A DNA stretch of 64,000 bases, taken from positions 1-64,000 of the forward strand of contig NZ_JPRK01000016.1 of the NCBI RefSeq assembly GCF_000832125.1, written 5' to 3'. The notes beneath the pieces were generated by a model. It was not told the DNA's origin. It searched no databases and worked only from the letters and a program-made list of their open reading frames with translations. The translations under genes were made by a program, and so were the position numbers. Positions 35,801-44,168 of this stretch are shown here, piece by piece (the first letter of the stretch is position 1; each line of letters starts with the position of its first letter). This stretch comes from Flavobacterium hibernum. GTDB taxonomy: Bacteria > Bacteroidota > Bacteroidia > Flavobacteriales > Flavobacteriaceae.

Positions 35801-38135
35801 TAATTTTGATAAGCCAAATCCAAATATAGATTTTGATAATAGCCCTTTTTACATCAACAATAAATTAATTGATTGGAAAGCAGATGGCAAAAGAAGAGCC
35901 GGTTTAAGTTCTTTCGGAATAGGCAGTACAAATGTTCACGCTATTATCGAAGAATATGAAATGAAACCACAGCCTTCTTCAGTTGGACGACCACTGGAAA
36001 TCCTGATGTGGTCTGCAAAAAACCAAAATAGTTTATTGGGTTATGAAAATGCTTTGGGTCATTTTATTGACAAAACCAAAGAAAATCCTCTGGCTGACAT
36101 TGCTTATTCATTGCACACTACAAGAGACGACTTTAATCATCGAAGCTTTTTAATCGCTAAATCTACAAATGATGCCGCCGAAAAATTACTTTGTTTAAAA
36201 ACCAAAAGCTCTAAAACCTCAACATTAAAAAGTGTTCCTAGCGAAATAGGATTTCTTTTCCCAGGACAAGGATCTCAATACCTAAATATGGGCAAAACAC
36301 TTTATGATAATGAAAAGGTATATCGCGACGCTGTAGACAAATGTGCCGAACTTTTAATGGAAGATTTAAAACTAGACATTCGTGATATAATTTACCCAAA
36401 AATAAAAGCTGACAAAGCCGAAGAACTCTTAAGAAATACGCGTTTAACACAACCCTCTTTATTTGTAACAGAATATGCTTTGTCGCAACTATGGATGAGT
36501 TGGGGCATTAAACCAACTTTTCTTTGTGGTCATAGTATTGGCGAATTTACAGCAGCGCATTTAGCAGGAATCTTGAGTTTAAAAGATGCTTTACACATAG
36601 TTGCCATTAGAGGAAAATTGATAAGTGAACTTCCTGGCGGATCTATGCTTATTGTTCGAGTTTCTATTGATAAATTAAACGAAATAAAACCTCATACACT
36701 TTCGGTTGCCGCAATAAATGCAAATCAATTTTGTGTTGTTTCCGGTACAAAAGAAGATATAGCGCTTTTTAATCAAAAACTCGATTCAGAAGAAATTCCA
36801 AATAAATTACTCCAAACAAGTCATGCTTTTCACTCTTTCATGATGGATCCTATTTTGGATACCTTCAAAAGCGAATTAGAGAAAGTAAAATTAAACATTC
36901 CACGACTACCAATTATTTCAACAGCATCAGGAACCTGGCTTAAAGATACCGAAGCAACAAACCCAATGTACTGGGTAAATCATCTAAAAAATACAGTTCG
37001 ATTTGCAGATGCAATGGATACTGCATTTGAGCTAGACGATTTTGTTTTATTAGAAGTTGGTCCCGGACAAACACTCACAACTTTAGCACGTCAGCAAGCT
37101 GCCGGTAAAATCATCTCTGCTTTTCCTAGTATAACTATTCCGAAAGATGAGCAAGAAAATGAATATTTCAGCCTACTTAATGCATTAGGTGATTTGTGGT
37201 CCAGAGGAATTAATCCTGACTGGAAAGCTTTTTATAATGCACAACAAAGACAAAAAATCGAATTGCCAAGTTATGTTTTTGATCGTAAACTTTGTTGGAT
37301 TGAACCTTTAGATACAATTGAAACAACAGTGATTCAAAAACCTTTGGTTTCGTTCGATACACCAACAATTTCTACAGAAATGGAAAAGAGTAATACAGTT
37401 GCAAATAATTCGAAAAAAGACACAATCCTTTTAAAGATTTCAGAAATTATAAAAAATGCGTCAGGTATAAGTTATGACTCAGAATCTGCTTCTAACACTT
37501 TCTTAGAATTAGGTTTAGATTCATTATCTCTTACACAATTATCTGGAAAATTAAAAAAAGAGTTTGATTTACCAATTACTTTCAGACAATTAAACGAAGG
37601 TTTTTCGACACCCTCATTATTAGCTGATTATATAGAACTTAATCTTCCAGAAGAGCATTCTATACTTAACACCAAAGAAAATGAAATAACTGCCAACCAA
37701 ACTCCTATAGTTGAATCTAAAGTATCCTTAAATGGAAATCAAGTTCCGGCAAATCAAGTTTCGCTAGAGCAAATAGTTCAGCAAATTCAACTTTTGAGTC
37801 AGAAAGTAGATCAATTACATAATTATCAAACCTCATCATCAAACGGAAATAATTCATTTACCAACTTAAAAATCGAGCATTTTGATTCTGTCAAATTTAA
37901 TACTATAAATCAAGAAGAAACAAATGGAAGTAACGGACTTCACAAATCTTTTGATACTTCAAACACCAATAATCAGCAATCATTCGATACCAATACTCAT
38001 GAAAAAAAGTATACCATAATGGCCAGTGAACCACCTGTTCAAGGTAGTAAATTGGGTCGGGATGAAAATGGAAATCCCGCATGGTTTATCGAGGACCCCA
38101 CTCACATTGGAGATTTTGTAAAGATCAAATTATAA
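32808..38135 (+). CDS. hybrid NRPS-PKS, A-T-KS-AT-ACP (loading plus one extension module)
   Basis: A megasynthase of about 1775 residues. The adenylation domain (about 20-530) has YTSGSTGKPKG, YGPTETT, YRTGDLGK, KIRGHRIELGEIE and PNGKIDKK. The carrier is at MGGSS (Ser564). The ketosynthase starts near 627 with Cys797 in SACSTS, then EAHGTAT and NMGHTTAAAG. The acyltransferase has GQGSQY, GHSIGE (Ser1243) and HAFH, the malonyl-type motif. The second carrier is at LGLDS (Ser1572). No reductase or dehydratase domain is present. The A-domain code reads D-I-L-Q-L-G-M-I-W-K by hand alignment, close to the glycine code. A Ser/Asn/Gln-rich tail with a coiled coil may dock to the next protein. I chose ATG 32808 over an upstream TTG (32787); 32817 is also possible. 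Confidence 0.95.
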   Translation: MIKMKRSNNNNLDKEMNWTKMEYPESPLHELFTKQAEASPTSVALEIENRKITYRELANMINQMAHYFLAEGLSPGQIVAVSMERSPNLIASLLAILQCGAAYLPLDPKFPTERLKFMLEDSQASFLLTTQELSTSLPNSSKTILIEDILSALEQYPITPISLIVPQTATAYMMYTSGSTGKPKGVTVTHKNLVNFLYSMALEPGIHEKDKLLSITTISFDIAGLELFLPLIKGATVVFADYETIRDGQLLLQLLQDKEITILQATPTTWQLLLDAGWEKPISLKALCGGEALPLNLARELISRCNSLWNMYGPTETTIWSTVKQIKADDELITIGLPIANTQIYLLDEQGKAAPPGTIGEIVIGGDGVAEGYWKRPELTSEKFIQNPFSKESDAILYRTGDLGKLLPNGDFQCLGRIDHQVKIRGHRIELGEIEASLNSLAGIKQSAVIVSKHIGNEDKLVAYLKSGDQIQNEKLIHDALSKILPEILLPSKYIWVDEFPITPNGKIDKKNLPIPEYHRPDSAPLFKKPNTQLEKDIAQIWSNELKISSIGIDDDFFDMGGSSVLAQKVTSLMRQRLSKDVPVSKIYIHPTISELAATLEEGNSENNGKEDLFTFKETNDNITSSDIAIIGMAGRFPGSDTIDELWENLRDGKETISLFTKEELDASLPESLRNDPLYIGARGVLPSAKTFDAGFFGLNPQLAAAMDPQIRVFLEISFEALEKAGHLPKHYKGSIAVYSGSEINTYYENNIFNNKELKSSIGELQIYTVNGKDFIAPRTSYHLNLKGPSVSVHSACSTSLLAVAEAVKAIRTGMCNVALAGGSSVTCPINSGHLYDDGFIKSPDGSTRSFEASGKGTVFSDGAGVVLLKRLEEAERDGDIIYGLIKGVGVNNDGGDKGSFMAPSPKGQAGAIINAFNDAKVSPSTISYMEAHGTATPIGDPIEIEGLRIAYGKQEKNNFCALGSIKSNMGHTTAAAGVAGLIKVLLSMRHKQIPPMVNFDKPNPNIDFDNSPFYINNKLIDWKADGKRRAGLSSFGIGSTNVHAIIEEYEMKPQPSSVGRPLEILMWSAKNQNSLLGYENALGHFIDKTKENPLADIAYSLHTTRDDFNHRSFLIAKSTNDAAEKLLCLKTKSSKTSTLKSVPSEIGFLFPGQGSQYLNMGKTLYDNEKVYRDAVDKCAELLMEDLKLDIRDIIYPKIKADKAEELLRNTRLTQPSLFVTEYALSQLWMSWGIKPTFLCGHSIGEFTAAHLAGILSLKDALHIVAIRGKLISELPGGSMLIVRVSIDKLNEIKPHTLSVAAINANQFCVVSGTKEDIALFNQKLDSEEIPNKLLQTSHAFHSFMMDPILDTFKSELEKVKLNIPRLPIISTASGTWLKDTEATNPMYWVNHLKNTVRFADAMDTAFELDDFVLLEVGPGQTLTTLARQQAAGKIISAFPSITIPKDEQENEYFSLLNALGDLWSRGINPDWKAFYNAQQRQKIELPSYVFDRKLCWIEPLDTIETTVIQKPLVSFDTPTISTEMEKSNTVANNSKKDTILLKISEIIKNASGISYDSESASNTFLELGLDSLSLTQLSGKLKKEFDLPITFRQLNEGFSTPSLLADYIELNLPEEHSILNTKENEITANQTPIVESKVSLNGNQVPANQVSLEQIVQQIQLLSQKVDQLHNYQTSSSNGNNSFTNLKIEHFDSVKFNTINQEETNGSNGLHKSFDTSNTNNQQSFDTNTHEKKYTIMASEPPVQGSKLGRDENGNPAWFIEDPTHIGDFVKIKL

Positions 38136-38220
38136 AAATCAGGTAAAGACAACTAGTAATAAATATTTTAAACTAACAATTTAAAAACTATTTCAATTAC
38201 GTTTAAAAAATAGAGAACCA

Positions 38221-41200
38221 ATGAAAAATCAACCTCTAATACAAACAGAAATGGAAACTGAAATTCAATTTAATCCATTTTCACCTGAAATTGAACGTGT
38301 AATTCATACTACAAATTCGCAACAGGAAATATGGACAGATTGTATTTTTGGAGGCAGTGATGCTAACAAAGCTTATAACCTATCTGTCTCAATTAATCTT
38401 AAAGGCAACTTAGTAATAGATTTATTTGAGCGGGCAGTAGATACTTTGATAAAACGTCATGAAAGTTTGAGAGCTACATTTAGTCCAGATGCACGATTTA
38501 TGTGTATTTATAAAAATGTTAATTTCGAAATTTCTCAAAACGACCTTTCAGACTTACCAACGATCGAGAAAGAAAGTACTATAGATCATATTGTTAAAGA
38601 AGAGGTAAATACTCTTTTTGATCTTGTAAATGGACCATTGTTTAGAGTTAATTTAATCAAGGTCGAAGATTATGAATATATAGCAACATTAACCATTCAT
38701 CACATTATAGGCGACGGATTAAGTATCGATGTGATACTTGAAGAACTTGGGGCGCTTTATTCTGCCTACGTTGAAAACAAAGAACCTAAGCTACCAAATC
38801 CGGAACGTTTTAGTGAATTTGCCGAAAGAATAAATTCGTTTATGGAAAGTAGTGAGTATAAACCTCAAGAGAATTTTTGGATTAATATTTACAAAGAATC
38901 AGTTCCTACAATAGAACTACCAATAGATTTTGAGCGTCCTCCTTTAAGAACTTACAATAGTAATCGTCTTGATTTTCCATTAGATGATGCTATTATAAAC
39001 GATTTAAAAAACACAGGAATAAGTGCCGGTTGCAGCTTAGTTACTACGCTACTGGCTGCGTTTGAAGTTTTTTTATGCAAAATAACTGGGCAAAATGATT
39101 TAGTGGTTGGATTTCCATCATCAGGAAATACATTGTACGACATGAGACAACTAATTGGTGATTGTGCTAACCTACTTCCTTTACGTAGTAAAATTAACCC
39201 TGAAATAAGCTTCATAAAATATCTAAAACAAAGAAACTCTCAATTGTTTGATGCATACGAACATCAACAAGTGAGTTTTGGTCATCTTTTAAAAAGTTTT
39301 GCCATTGCAAGAGATCCTTCAAGAATTCCTTTAGTTCCGGTTATACTTACTGTCGATTTGAATAGAACGATAGAAGATGACTTTTCATTTACAGGACTTT
39401 CTCATAAATTAAAACCAAACCCAAGAGAATACGGAACCTTCGAAATTCAACTTCATATTTTTAGAGCTAAAGAAGGACCATCATTTCAATGGTTATATAA
39501 TACAACACTATTCAAAGAAGAAACCATTACTAAAATGATGGAAGTATTTGAAGAGGTCATTAAAAAAGTAACATCAGAAGCAAGTAATCCATTATCAGAC
39601 ATTATAGGCGGTAACTATTTAGCTAATTACAATGTTCTAAATAGTACAGAAATGACTTATCCAAATGTATCGTTGAGTGAATTGCTTAGAAAACAAGCAG
39701 AGATCACACCCAATAATATCGCTGTAGAATTTCACGATTCTAAGACGACTTATCTTGAATTACAAAAAAAAATAAATGAACTGGCGCATTATTTAAAAGC
39801 ACAAGGTGTTGAATCTGGTGATTTTATTGCAGTTTCGTTTTCAAGGAGTCCAGATTTAGTTTGTACGCTACTGGCTATTATGCAATGCGGTGCAGCCTAT
39901 ATACCACTAGATCCTGAGTATCCTAAAGATCGTTTAGAGTTTATGCTTAATGATTCTGGTGCAAAAATTTTATTAACCAGTAAAACATTATTTGCATCAT
40001 TACCATCGTGGCCTCAAACTCTTTTTATAGAAGATGCCGTAGATTCATTAGATCAATACTCTACATTACCTCTTACAGATACCGTAAGTCCAGAAAACAT
40101 AGCCTATATACTCTACACATCTGGATCAACCGGCAACCCAAAAGGAGTACCAATTACCCATAAAAATCTGGTAAACTTTCTTTATAGTATGGCTGTAGAG
40201 CCTGGAATCAATCAAAATGACAGATTGCTTTCGATTACAACAATTTCCTTTGACATTGCTGGTTTAGAATTGTTTTTACCACTTTTAAAAGGAGCAACAT
40301 TAATAATAGCAGATCACGAAACAGCAAGAGATGGAAGACTTTTACTCGAATTAGTTAAAAATCAAAATATCAATTTTTTACAAGCCACACCTACAACCTG
40401 GTCAATGCTATTAGACTCTGGCTGGGCACAGCCCTTACCGCTTAAAGCATTATGTGGCGGCGAAGCAATGCCTCCAGATCTTGCCAAAGAACTTTTGAGT
40501 AAATGCGACACACTTTGGAATGTTTATGGCCCAACCGAAACTACGGTTTGGTCATCTTTAAAACAAATTAGAGCCGACGATAAATTAATAACCATTGGTA
40601 AACCAATTGCAAATACACAAATCTACATCATCGATGAACAAGGTTTGCTTGTTGCACCAGGAAGCATTGGCGAAATTGTAATTGGTGGCGACGGTGTTGC
40701 CAAAGGCTACTGGAACAGACCTGAGCTAACATCTGAAAAATTTATTCCAAACAAATTCTCTGGTATTAATGATGATATCATGTATCGTACCGGCGATTTA
40801 GGAAGAATGCTTTCAAACAAAGAAATAGAATGTTTAGGTCGCGTCGATCAACAAGTTAAAATTAGAGGTCACCGTATTGAACCAGGTGAAGTAGAACAAG
40901 CTCTTTTGTTACTTGACGGTATAAAATCGGCAGTTGTACTGGCAAACGAAAACTTTCTTGTTGCCCATATAGTTCCCGATTCCAGTTTAGAGAATGCCGA
41001 AGATCAAATACCAATTTGGCGCGAAACGCTAACATCAAGATTGCCGGCACAATTAATCCCACATGATTTTAATTTAATAGAGAAAATACCAACAACACTA
41101 AATGGTAAGATCGACCGTAAAGCATTATCACAACTTAAGACAAACAAAAAAATTACCTATACTGCACCTCGAACAGAAGAAGAAAATATTGTTGCCACTA

Positions 41201-42225
41201 TTTGGAAAGAAAGTCTTGGTATAGAAGATATTGATATTTTTAGTGATTTCTTCGAAATGGGCGGACATTCCATCACTGGAGTAAAGGTTATGATTGAAAT
41301 AGAGAAACATACTGGTAAACGTATTCCGTTATCGGCATTGTTCAAATACTCAACCGTAGAGAAATTTGCCAAATTATTAAATACCGGAACCGAGATTTAT
41401 TCAGATTGTTTAGTTCCAATAAAACCTCGTGGAAACAAAGCACCTCTTTTTTTAATTCACGGAGCAGGACTTAACGTTTTAAACTTTATTAATTTAAGCA
41501 AACACTTTCATAGTGACCAACCTATTTATGGTATTCAAGGTACTAAACCAAAAGGTTTTGAAGGTTGGTATGAATCAATCGAAGCTATGGCCGCACATTA
41601 TGTCGAGGCTATTATAAAAGTAAATCCAAAAGGTCCATATGCTTTGGCAGGTTTTTCTTTTGGAGGTATTGTTGCTTTCGAAATGACACGTCAATTAAAA
41701 GAACAAGGAAAAACCGTGAGCCTTACAGCACTACTCGACTCTTATGTTGATTCGTCTTATTATTATGGAAGTTACAGACGTAAACAACTCGTTAGATACC
41801 TTGATATTACACATAGAAGATTAGATTTTTTAAAAGAAATGTTATTGAGCTGGAAAGCTTTTAAAATGCGAATTAATGGTAAAAAAGAATACATTCTACA
41901 AAGACATTTTGGTAAAAAAGATGTAATGACAGAACAAGAAGAGTTAGCATTTCAACAATTTCTTGAAGCTGACGGTATGGTTAAAAAAATCGTAGACCGC
42001 TATCATCTTAAACCTCAAAATTTTGAAGTCGATTTATTTCGTTCTCAAGATGATGATGAATATAAATTAGACCCAACACATTTGGGATGGAAAAAAGCGG
42101 CATTAGGTGGAGTCCTAATTCATAATATCTCAGGTAATCATTTAGATATTGTAGCACCACCAAACGACAAAGTATTAGCGCAATTGCTTCAGGACATTTT
42201 AGATCAGAAACATGAAAACATCTAA
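38221..42225 (+). CDS. NRPS terminal module, C-A-T-TE
   Basis: A 1334-residue module that would accept the aminoacyl-ketide from the upstream protein, couple an amino acid and release the product. The condensation domain (about 25-460) has HHIIGDG (His160, His161, Asp165). The adenylation domain has YTSGSTGNPKG, YGPTETT, YRTGDLGR and LNGKIDRKAL, with code D-I-L-Q-L-G-V-V-W-K, again glycine-like. The carrier Ser1017 lies in MGGHS. The thioesterase (about 1065-1334) has GFSFGG (Ser1146), Asp1173 and GNH (His1307). No epimerase or methyltransferase domain is present. The gene follows the PKS gene by 85 bases and overlaps the phosphopantetheinyl transferase gene by 14. Confidence 0.95.
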   Translation: MKNQPLIQTEMETEIQFNPFSPEIERVIHTTNSQQEIWTDCIFGGSDANKAYNLSVSINLKGNLVIDLFERAVDTLIKRHESLRATFSPDARFMCIYKNVNFEISQNDLSDLPTIEKESTIDHIVKEEVNTLFDLVNGPLFRVNLIKVEDYEYIATLTIHHIIGDGLSIDVILEELGALYSAYVENKEPKLPNPERFSEFAERINSFMESSEYKPQENFWINIYKESVPTIELPIDFERPPLRTYNSNRLDFPLDDAIINDLKNTGISAGCSLVTTLLAAFEVFLCKITGQNDLVVGFPSSGNTLYDMRQLIGDCANLLPLRSKINPEISFIKYLKQRNSQLFDAYEHQQVSFGHLLKSFAIARDPSRIPLVPVILTVDLNRTIEDDFSFTGLSHKLKPNPREYGTFEIQLHIFRAKEGPSFQWLYNTTLFKEETITKMMEVFEEVIKKVTSEASNPLSDIIGGNYLANYNVLNSTEMTYPNVSLSELLRKQAEITPNNIAVEFHDSKTTYLELQKKINELAHYLKAQGVESGDFIAVSFSRSPDLVCTLLAIMQCGAAYIPLDPEYPKDRLEFMLNDSGAKILLTSKTLFASLPSWPQTLFIEDAVDSLDQYSTLPLTDTVSPENIAYILYTSGSTGNPKGVPITHKNLVNFLYSMAVEPGINQNDRLLSITTISFDIAGLELFLPLLKGATLIIADHETARDGRLLLELVKNQNINFLQATPTTWSMLLDSGWAQPLPLKALCGGEAMPPDLAKELLSKCDTLWNVYGPTETTVWSSLKQIRADDKLITIGKPIANTQIYIIDEQGLLVAPGSIGEIVIGGDGVAKGYWNRPELTSEKFIPNKFSGINDDIMYRTGDLGRMLSNKEIECLGRVDQQVKIRGHRIEPGEVEQALLLLDGIKSAVVLANENFLVAHIVPDSSLENAEDQIPIWRETLTSRLPAQLIPHDFNLIEKIPTTLNGKIDRKALSQLKTNKKITYTAPRTEEENIVATIWKESLGIEDIDIFSDFFEMGGHSITGVKVMIEIEKHTGKRIPLSALFKYSTVEKFAKLLNTGTEIYSDCLVPIKPRGNKAPLFLIHGAGLNVLNFINLSKHFHSDQPIYGIQGTKPKGFEGWYESIEAMAAHYVEAIIKVNPKGPYALAGFSFGGIVAFEMTRQLKEQGKTVSLTALLDSYVDSSYYYGSYRRKQLVRYLDITHRRLDFLKEMLLSWKAFKMRINGKKEYILQRHFGKKDVMTEQEELAFQQFLEADGMVKKIVDRYHLKPQNFEVDLFRSQDDDEYKLDPTHLGWKKAALGGVLIHNISGNHLDIVAPPNDKVLAQLLQDILDQKHENI

Positions 42226-43003
42226 GTCTGTCATTGAATATTCGACCGTAAAGGATATAAAATTAATTCCTTGTAAACTGAACTCTTTAGATATTGATGA
42301 AATAATTATTTATACCATTTATCTACCTGATTTCATTGAACTAAAATCAGAATTATCTCAGTTTCTAACCTCAAAAGAACTTAAAAAAGCACAACGCTTT
42401 TTTAAAGAATTAGACCGAGACCGATTTATAATATACAGATCGATTTTAAAATTTATTCTGGCAGCACATACCAATCTAAATGTAAAAAATATTTACCTCG
42501 ATTATCATTTTAATAAAAAGCCATATTTAGCATCGCATCCGTGGTTATTCTTTAATGTTTCACATTCAGAAGACTTTGCGGCTATCGCAGTTTCACGCAA
42601 AAACGTTGGATTAGATATTGAATATATGTCTCAAGATTTCAACTTTACAAGTATGCTCCCGGATGTTTTTGATGACAGCCAAATTTTGCAAATTCAAAAT
42701 GCAGTCGATAAAAAACATGCTTTTTATACTTCCTGGACACGTAAAGAAGCATTTGTAAAAGCGTTAGGAAAAGGTATTGATGAAGATTTTAAATCCATCC
42801 CGAGTTTAGACGGACCGCATGATATAGATTTTGACCTTGTACAGAACAGTAAAAACTGGCATGTACATAGTTTTAATTTTGCGGATCATTATTTGGGTGC
42901 AGTTGCTTTTGAAAGTTTATCTGAGATATCCAGAAATCTGGTATTTTATATTTTGCCAAATACAATGGAATATCTCTATGAGATTACTCAACAAAAGAAA
43001 TAA
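42212..43003 (+). CDS. 4'-phosphopantetheinyl transferase (Sfp type)
   Basis: Loads the phosphopantetheine arm from CoA onto carrier domains. The 263-residue protein has the Sfp-family motifs: HPWLFFNVSHSEDFAAIAVS, the Mg-binding VGLDIEYM and the signature SWTRKEAFVKALGKGI (W-x-x-K-E-A-x-x-K). Length fits the Sfp group rather than the short AcpS group. Its first 14 bases overlap the end of the NRPS gene, so it is very probably made together with the two synthases and activates their three carrier domains (Ser564 and Ser1572 of protein 1, Ser1017 of protein 2). Confidence 0.93.
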   Translation: MKTSKSVIEYSTVKDIKLIPCKLNSLDIDEIIIYTIYLPDFIELKSELSQFLTSKELKKAQRFFKELDRDRFIIYRSILKFILAAHTNLNVKNIYLDYHFNKKPYLASHPWLFFNVSHSEDFAAIAVSRKNVGLDIEYMSQDFNFTSMLPDVFDDSQILQIQNAVDKKHAFYTSWTRKEAFVKALGKGIDEDFKSIPSLDGPHDIDFDLVQNSKNWHVHSFNFADHYLGAVAFESLSEISRNLVFYILPNTMEYLYEITQQKK

Positions 43004-43043
43004 TTTTTGATTTCATTAAATCAATGTTCCTTTTATGTTAAAA

Positions 43044-43063
43044 AATTTGCTTAAACGTTTAAC
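43044..43063. promoter_or_regulatory. LacI-type operator 1
   Basis: A 20-base sequence around the perfect palindrome TTAAACGTTTAA (43051-43062), identical to 44137-44156. It lies between the TTG (-33) and TATATTTG (-7) elements of the promoter of the LacI-family gene, where a bound repressor would block RNA polymerase. The central CG with A/T arms is typical of LacI-family operators. Confidence 0.82.
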
Positions 43064-43076
43064 TTGATTATATTTG
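43047..43076 (+). promoter_or_regulatory. promoter of the LacI-family gene
   Basis: TTG at 43047-43049, a spacer of 19 bases, then TATATTTG at 43069-43076. This fits the Bacteroidetes consensus TTG-N19/20-TAnnTTTG and lies about 20 bases before the GTG start of the regulator gene. Confidence 0.7.
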
Positions 43077-43095
43077 CTTTTCAGAAATCGATGTA

Positions 43096-44121
43096 GTGAA
43101 GAGAATTTCCATAAAAGATGTGGCATTAAAAGCAGGCGTATCTATCGCCTCAGTATCTTATGTACTTAACAATAAGATTGATAGCCGCATAGGAAAAGAC
43201 ACGATAGAAAAAGTTAAACGTGCCGCAGAAGAATTAAATTATCGCCCGAATAACATAGCAAAAAGCCTTAAAACCCAACGCACAAACATTATTGGGCTTA
43301 TAGTAGCGGATATTGCAAATCCATACTTTTCTCAAATTGCCCGAATTATAGAAGATGAAGCCAATAAAATTGGGTACACTTTATTGATAGGAAGTTCTGA
43401 TGAAAATCCGGAAAAATTTGAAGGGCTTATTAATATGTTTTGCGATCGCCAGGCCGACGGATTGATTATTGCCCCTGTTGAAAACACTGAAAAGTATTTA
43501 CAGAAATTACAAAAGCAAAAAATGCCTTTTGTATTAATCGATAGATACTTACCAAAAATCGAAGCCGATACCATACAAATAAACAATTACGAGATAAGCT
43601 ATAATGTAACTGAATATCTTTTGAATAATGGTTATAAAAACATATATCTTATAGCCTATAAAACGCAATTACAACATCTTCTGCAAAGAACAGATGGATT
43701 TATGGATGTCTTAAAAAAACACCAACTTTCTCAAAACAAGAACAATGTAATTTCGATACATAAAGACCATATAGACCAAGAAATTTCATCCCGTTTTGAT
43801 CTTTTATTTAAAGAAAACAATTCTAAACCGGATGCTGTTTTTTTTACCAGTAATAAACTTGCCGTTTCCGGAATAAAAAGTCTGATGAAATTAGGAATAA
43901 ACATTCCTAAAGATCTTGCTGTGGTTGCTTTTGATGAAACCGAAGCTTACGAACTTTTTGCTACGCCAATAACTTTTGTAAAACAGCCTCTTATTGCAAT
44001 CGGAACCAAAGCTGTAGAAGTACTTTACACTAAAATTAGTAACAATACCTTACCAATTCAAAATATCGTTTTGAAGGCCGCACTACATATTGGTCAATCT
44101 TCAGAACCTAAACTTAACTAA
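43096..44121 (+). CDS. LacI-family transcriptional regulator of a sugar operon
   Basis: A 341-residue repressor. The N-terminal helix-turn-helix (ISIKDVALKAGVSIASVSYV) and hinge helix (YRPNNIAKSLK) are followed by a periplasmic-binding-protein-like sugar domain (IIGLIVADIANPYFSQIARI, then AVVAFDETEAYELFATPITF). It starts at GTG 43096; no better ATG exists in frame. Two identical operators, in its own promoter and just before the kinase gene, imply autoregulation and control of the three downstream genes. The effector is probably the sugar handled by the operon or a phosphorylated derivative. Confidence 0.93.
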   Translation: MKRISIKDVALKAGVSIASVSYVLNNKIDSRIGKDTIEKVKRAAEELNYRPNNIAKSLKTQRTNIIGLIVADIANPYFSQIARIIEDEANKIGYTLLIGSSDENPEKFEGLINMFCDRQADGLIIAPVENTEKYLQKLQKQKMPFVLIDRYLPKIEADTIQINNYEISYNVTEYLLNNGYKNIYLIAYKTQLQHLLQRTDGFMDVLKKHQLSQNKNNVISIHKDHIDQEISSRFDLLFKENNSKPDAVFFTSNKLAVSGIKSLMKLGINIPKDLAVVAFDETEAYELFATPITFVKQPLIAIGTKAVEVLYTKISNNTLPIQNIVLKAALHIGQSSEPKLN

Positions 44122-44136
44122 CTTTTTTTATTTATC

Positions 44137-44156
44137 AATTTGCTTAAACGTTTAAC
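44137..44156. promoter_or_regulatory. LacI-type operator 2
   Basis: The same 20 bases as operator 1, with the perfect 12-base palindrome at 44144-44155, ending 13 bases before the kinase start codon. A TTG precedes it (44140-44142), but no clear -7 box follows, so it may act as a roadblock or on a weak promoter. Confidence 0.8.
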
Positions 44157-44168
44157 CTTAAAACAATC

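Noticed and set aside
42212..42225. Frameshift joining the NRPS and PPTase genes
   Set aside because: Both frames encode complete proteins with intact ends; the 14-base overlap is ordinary translational coupling.
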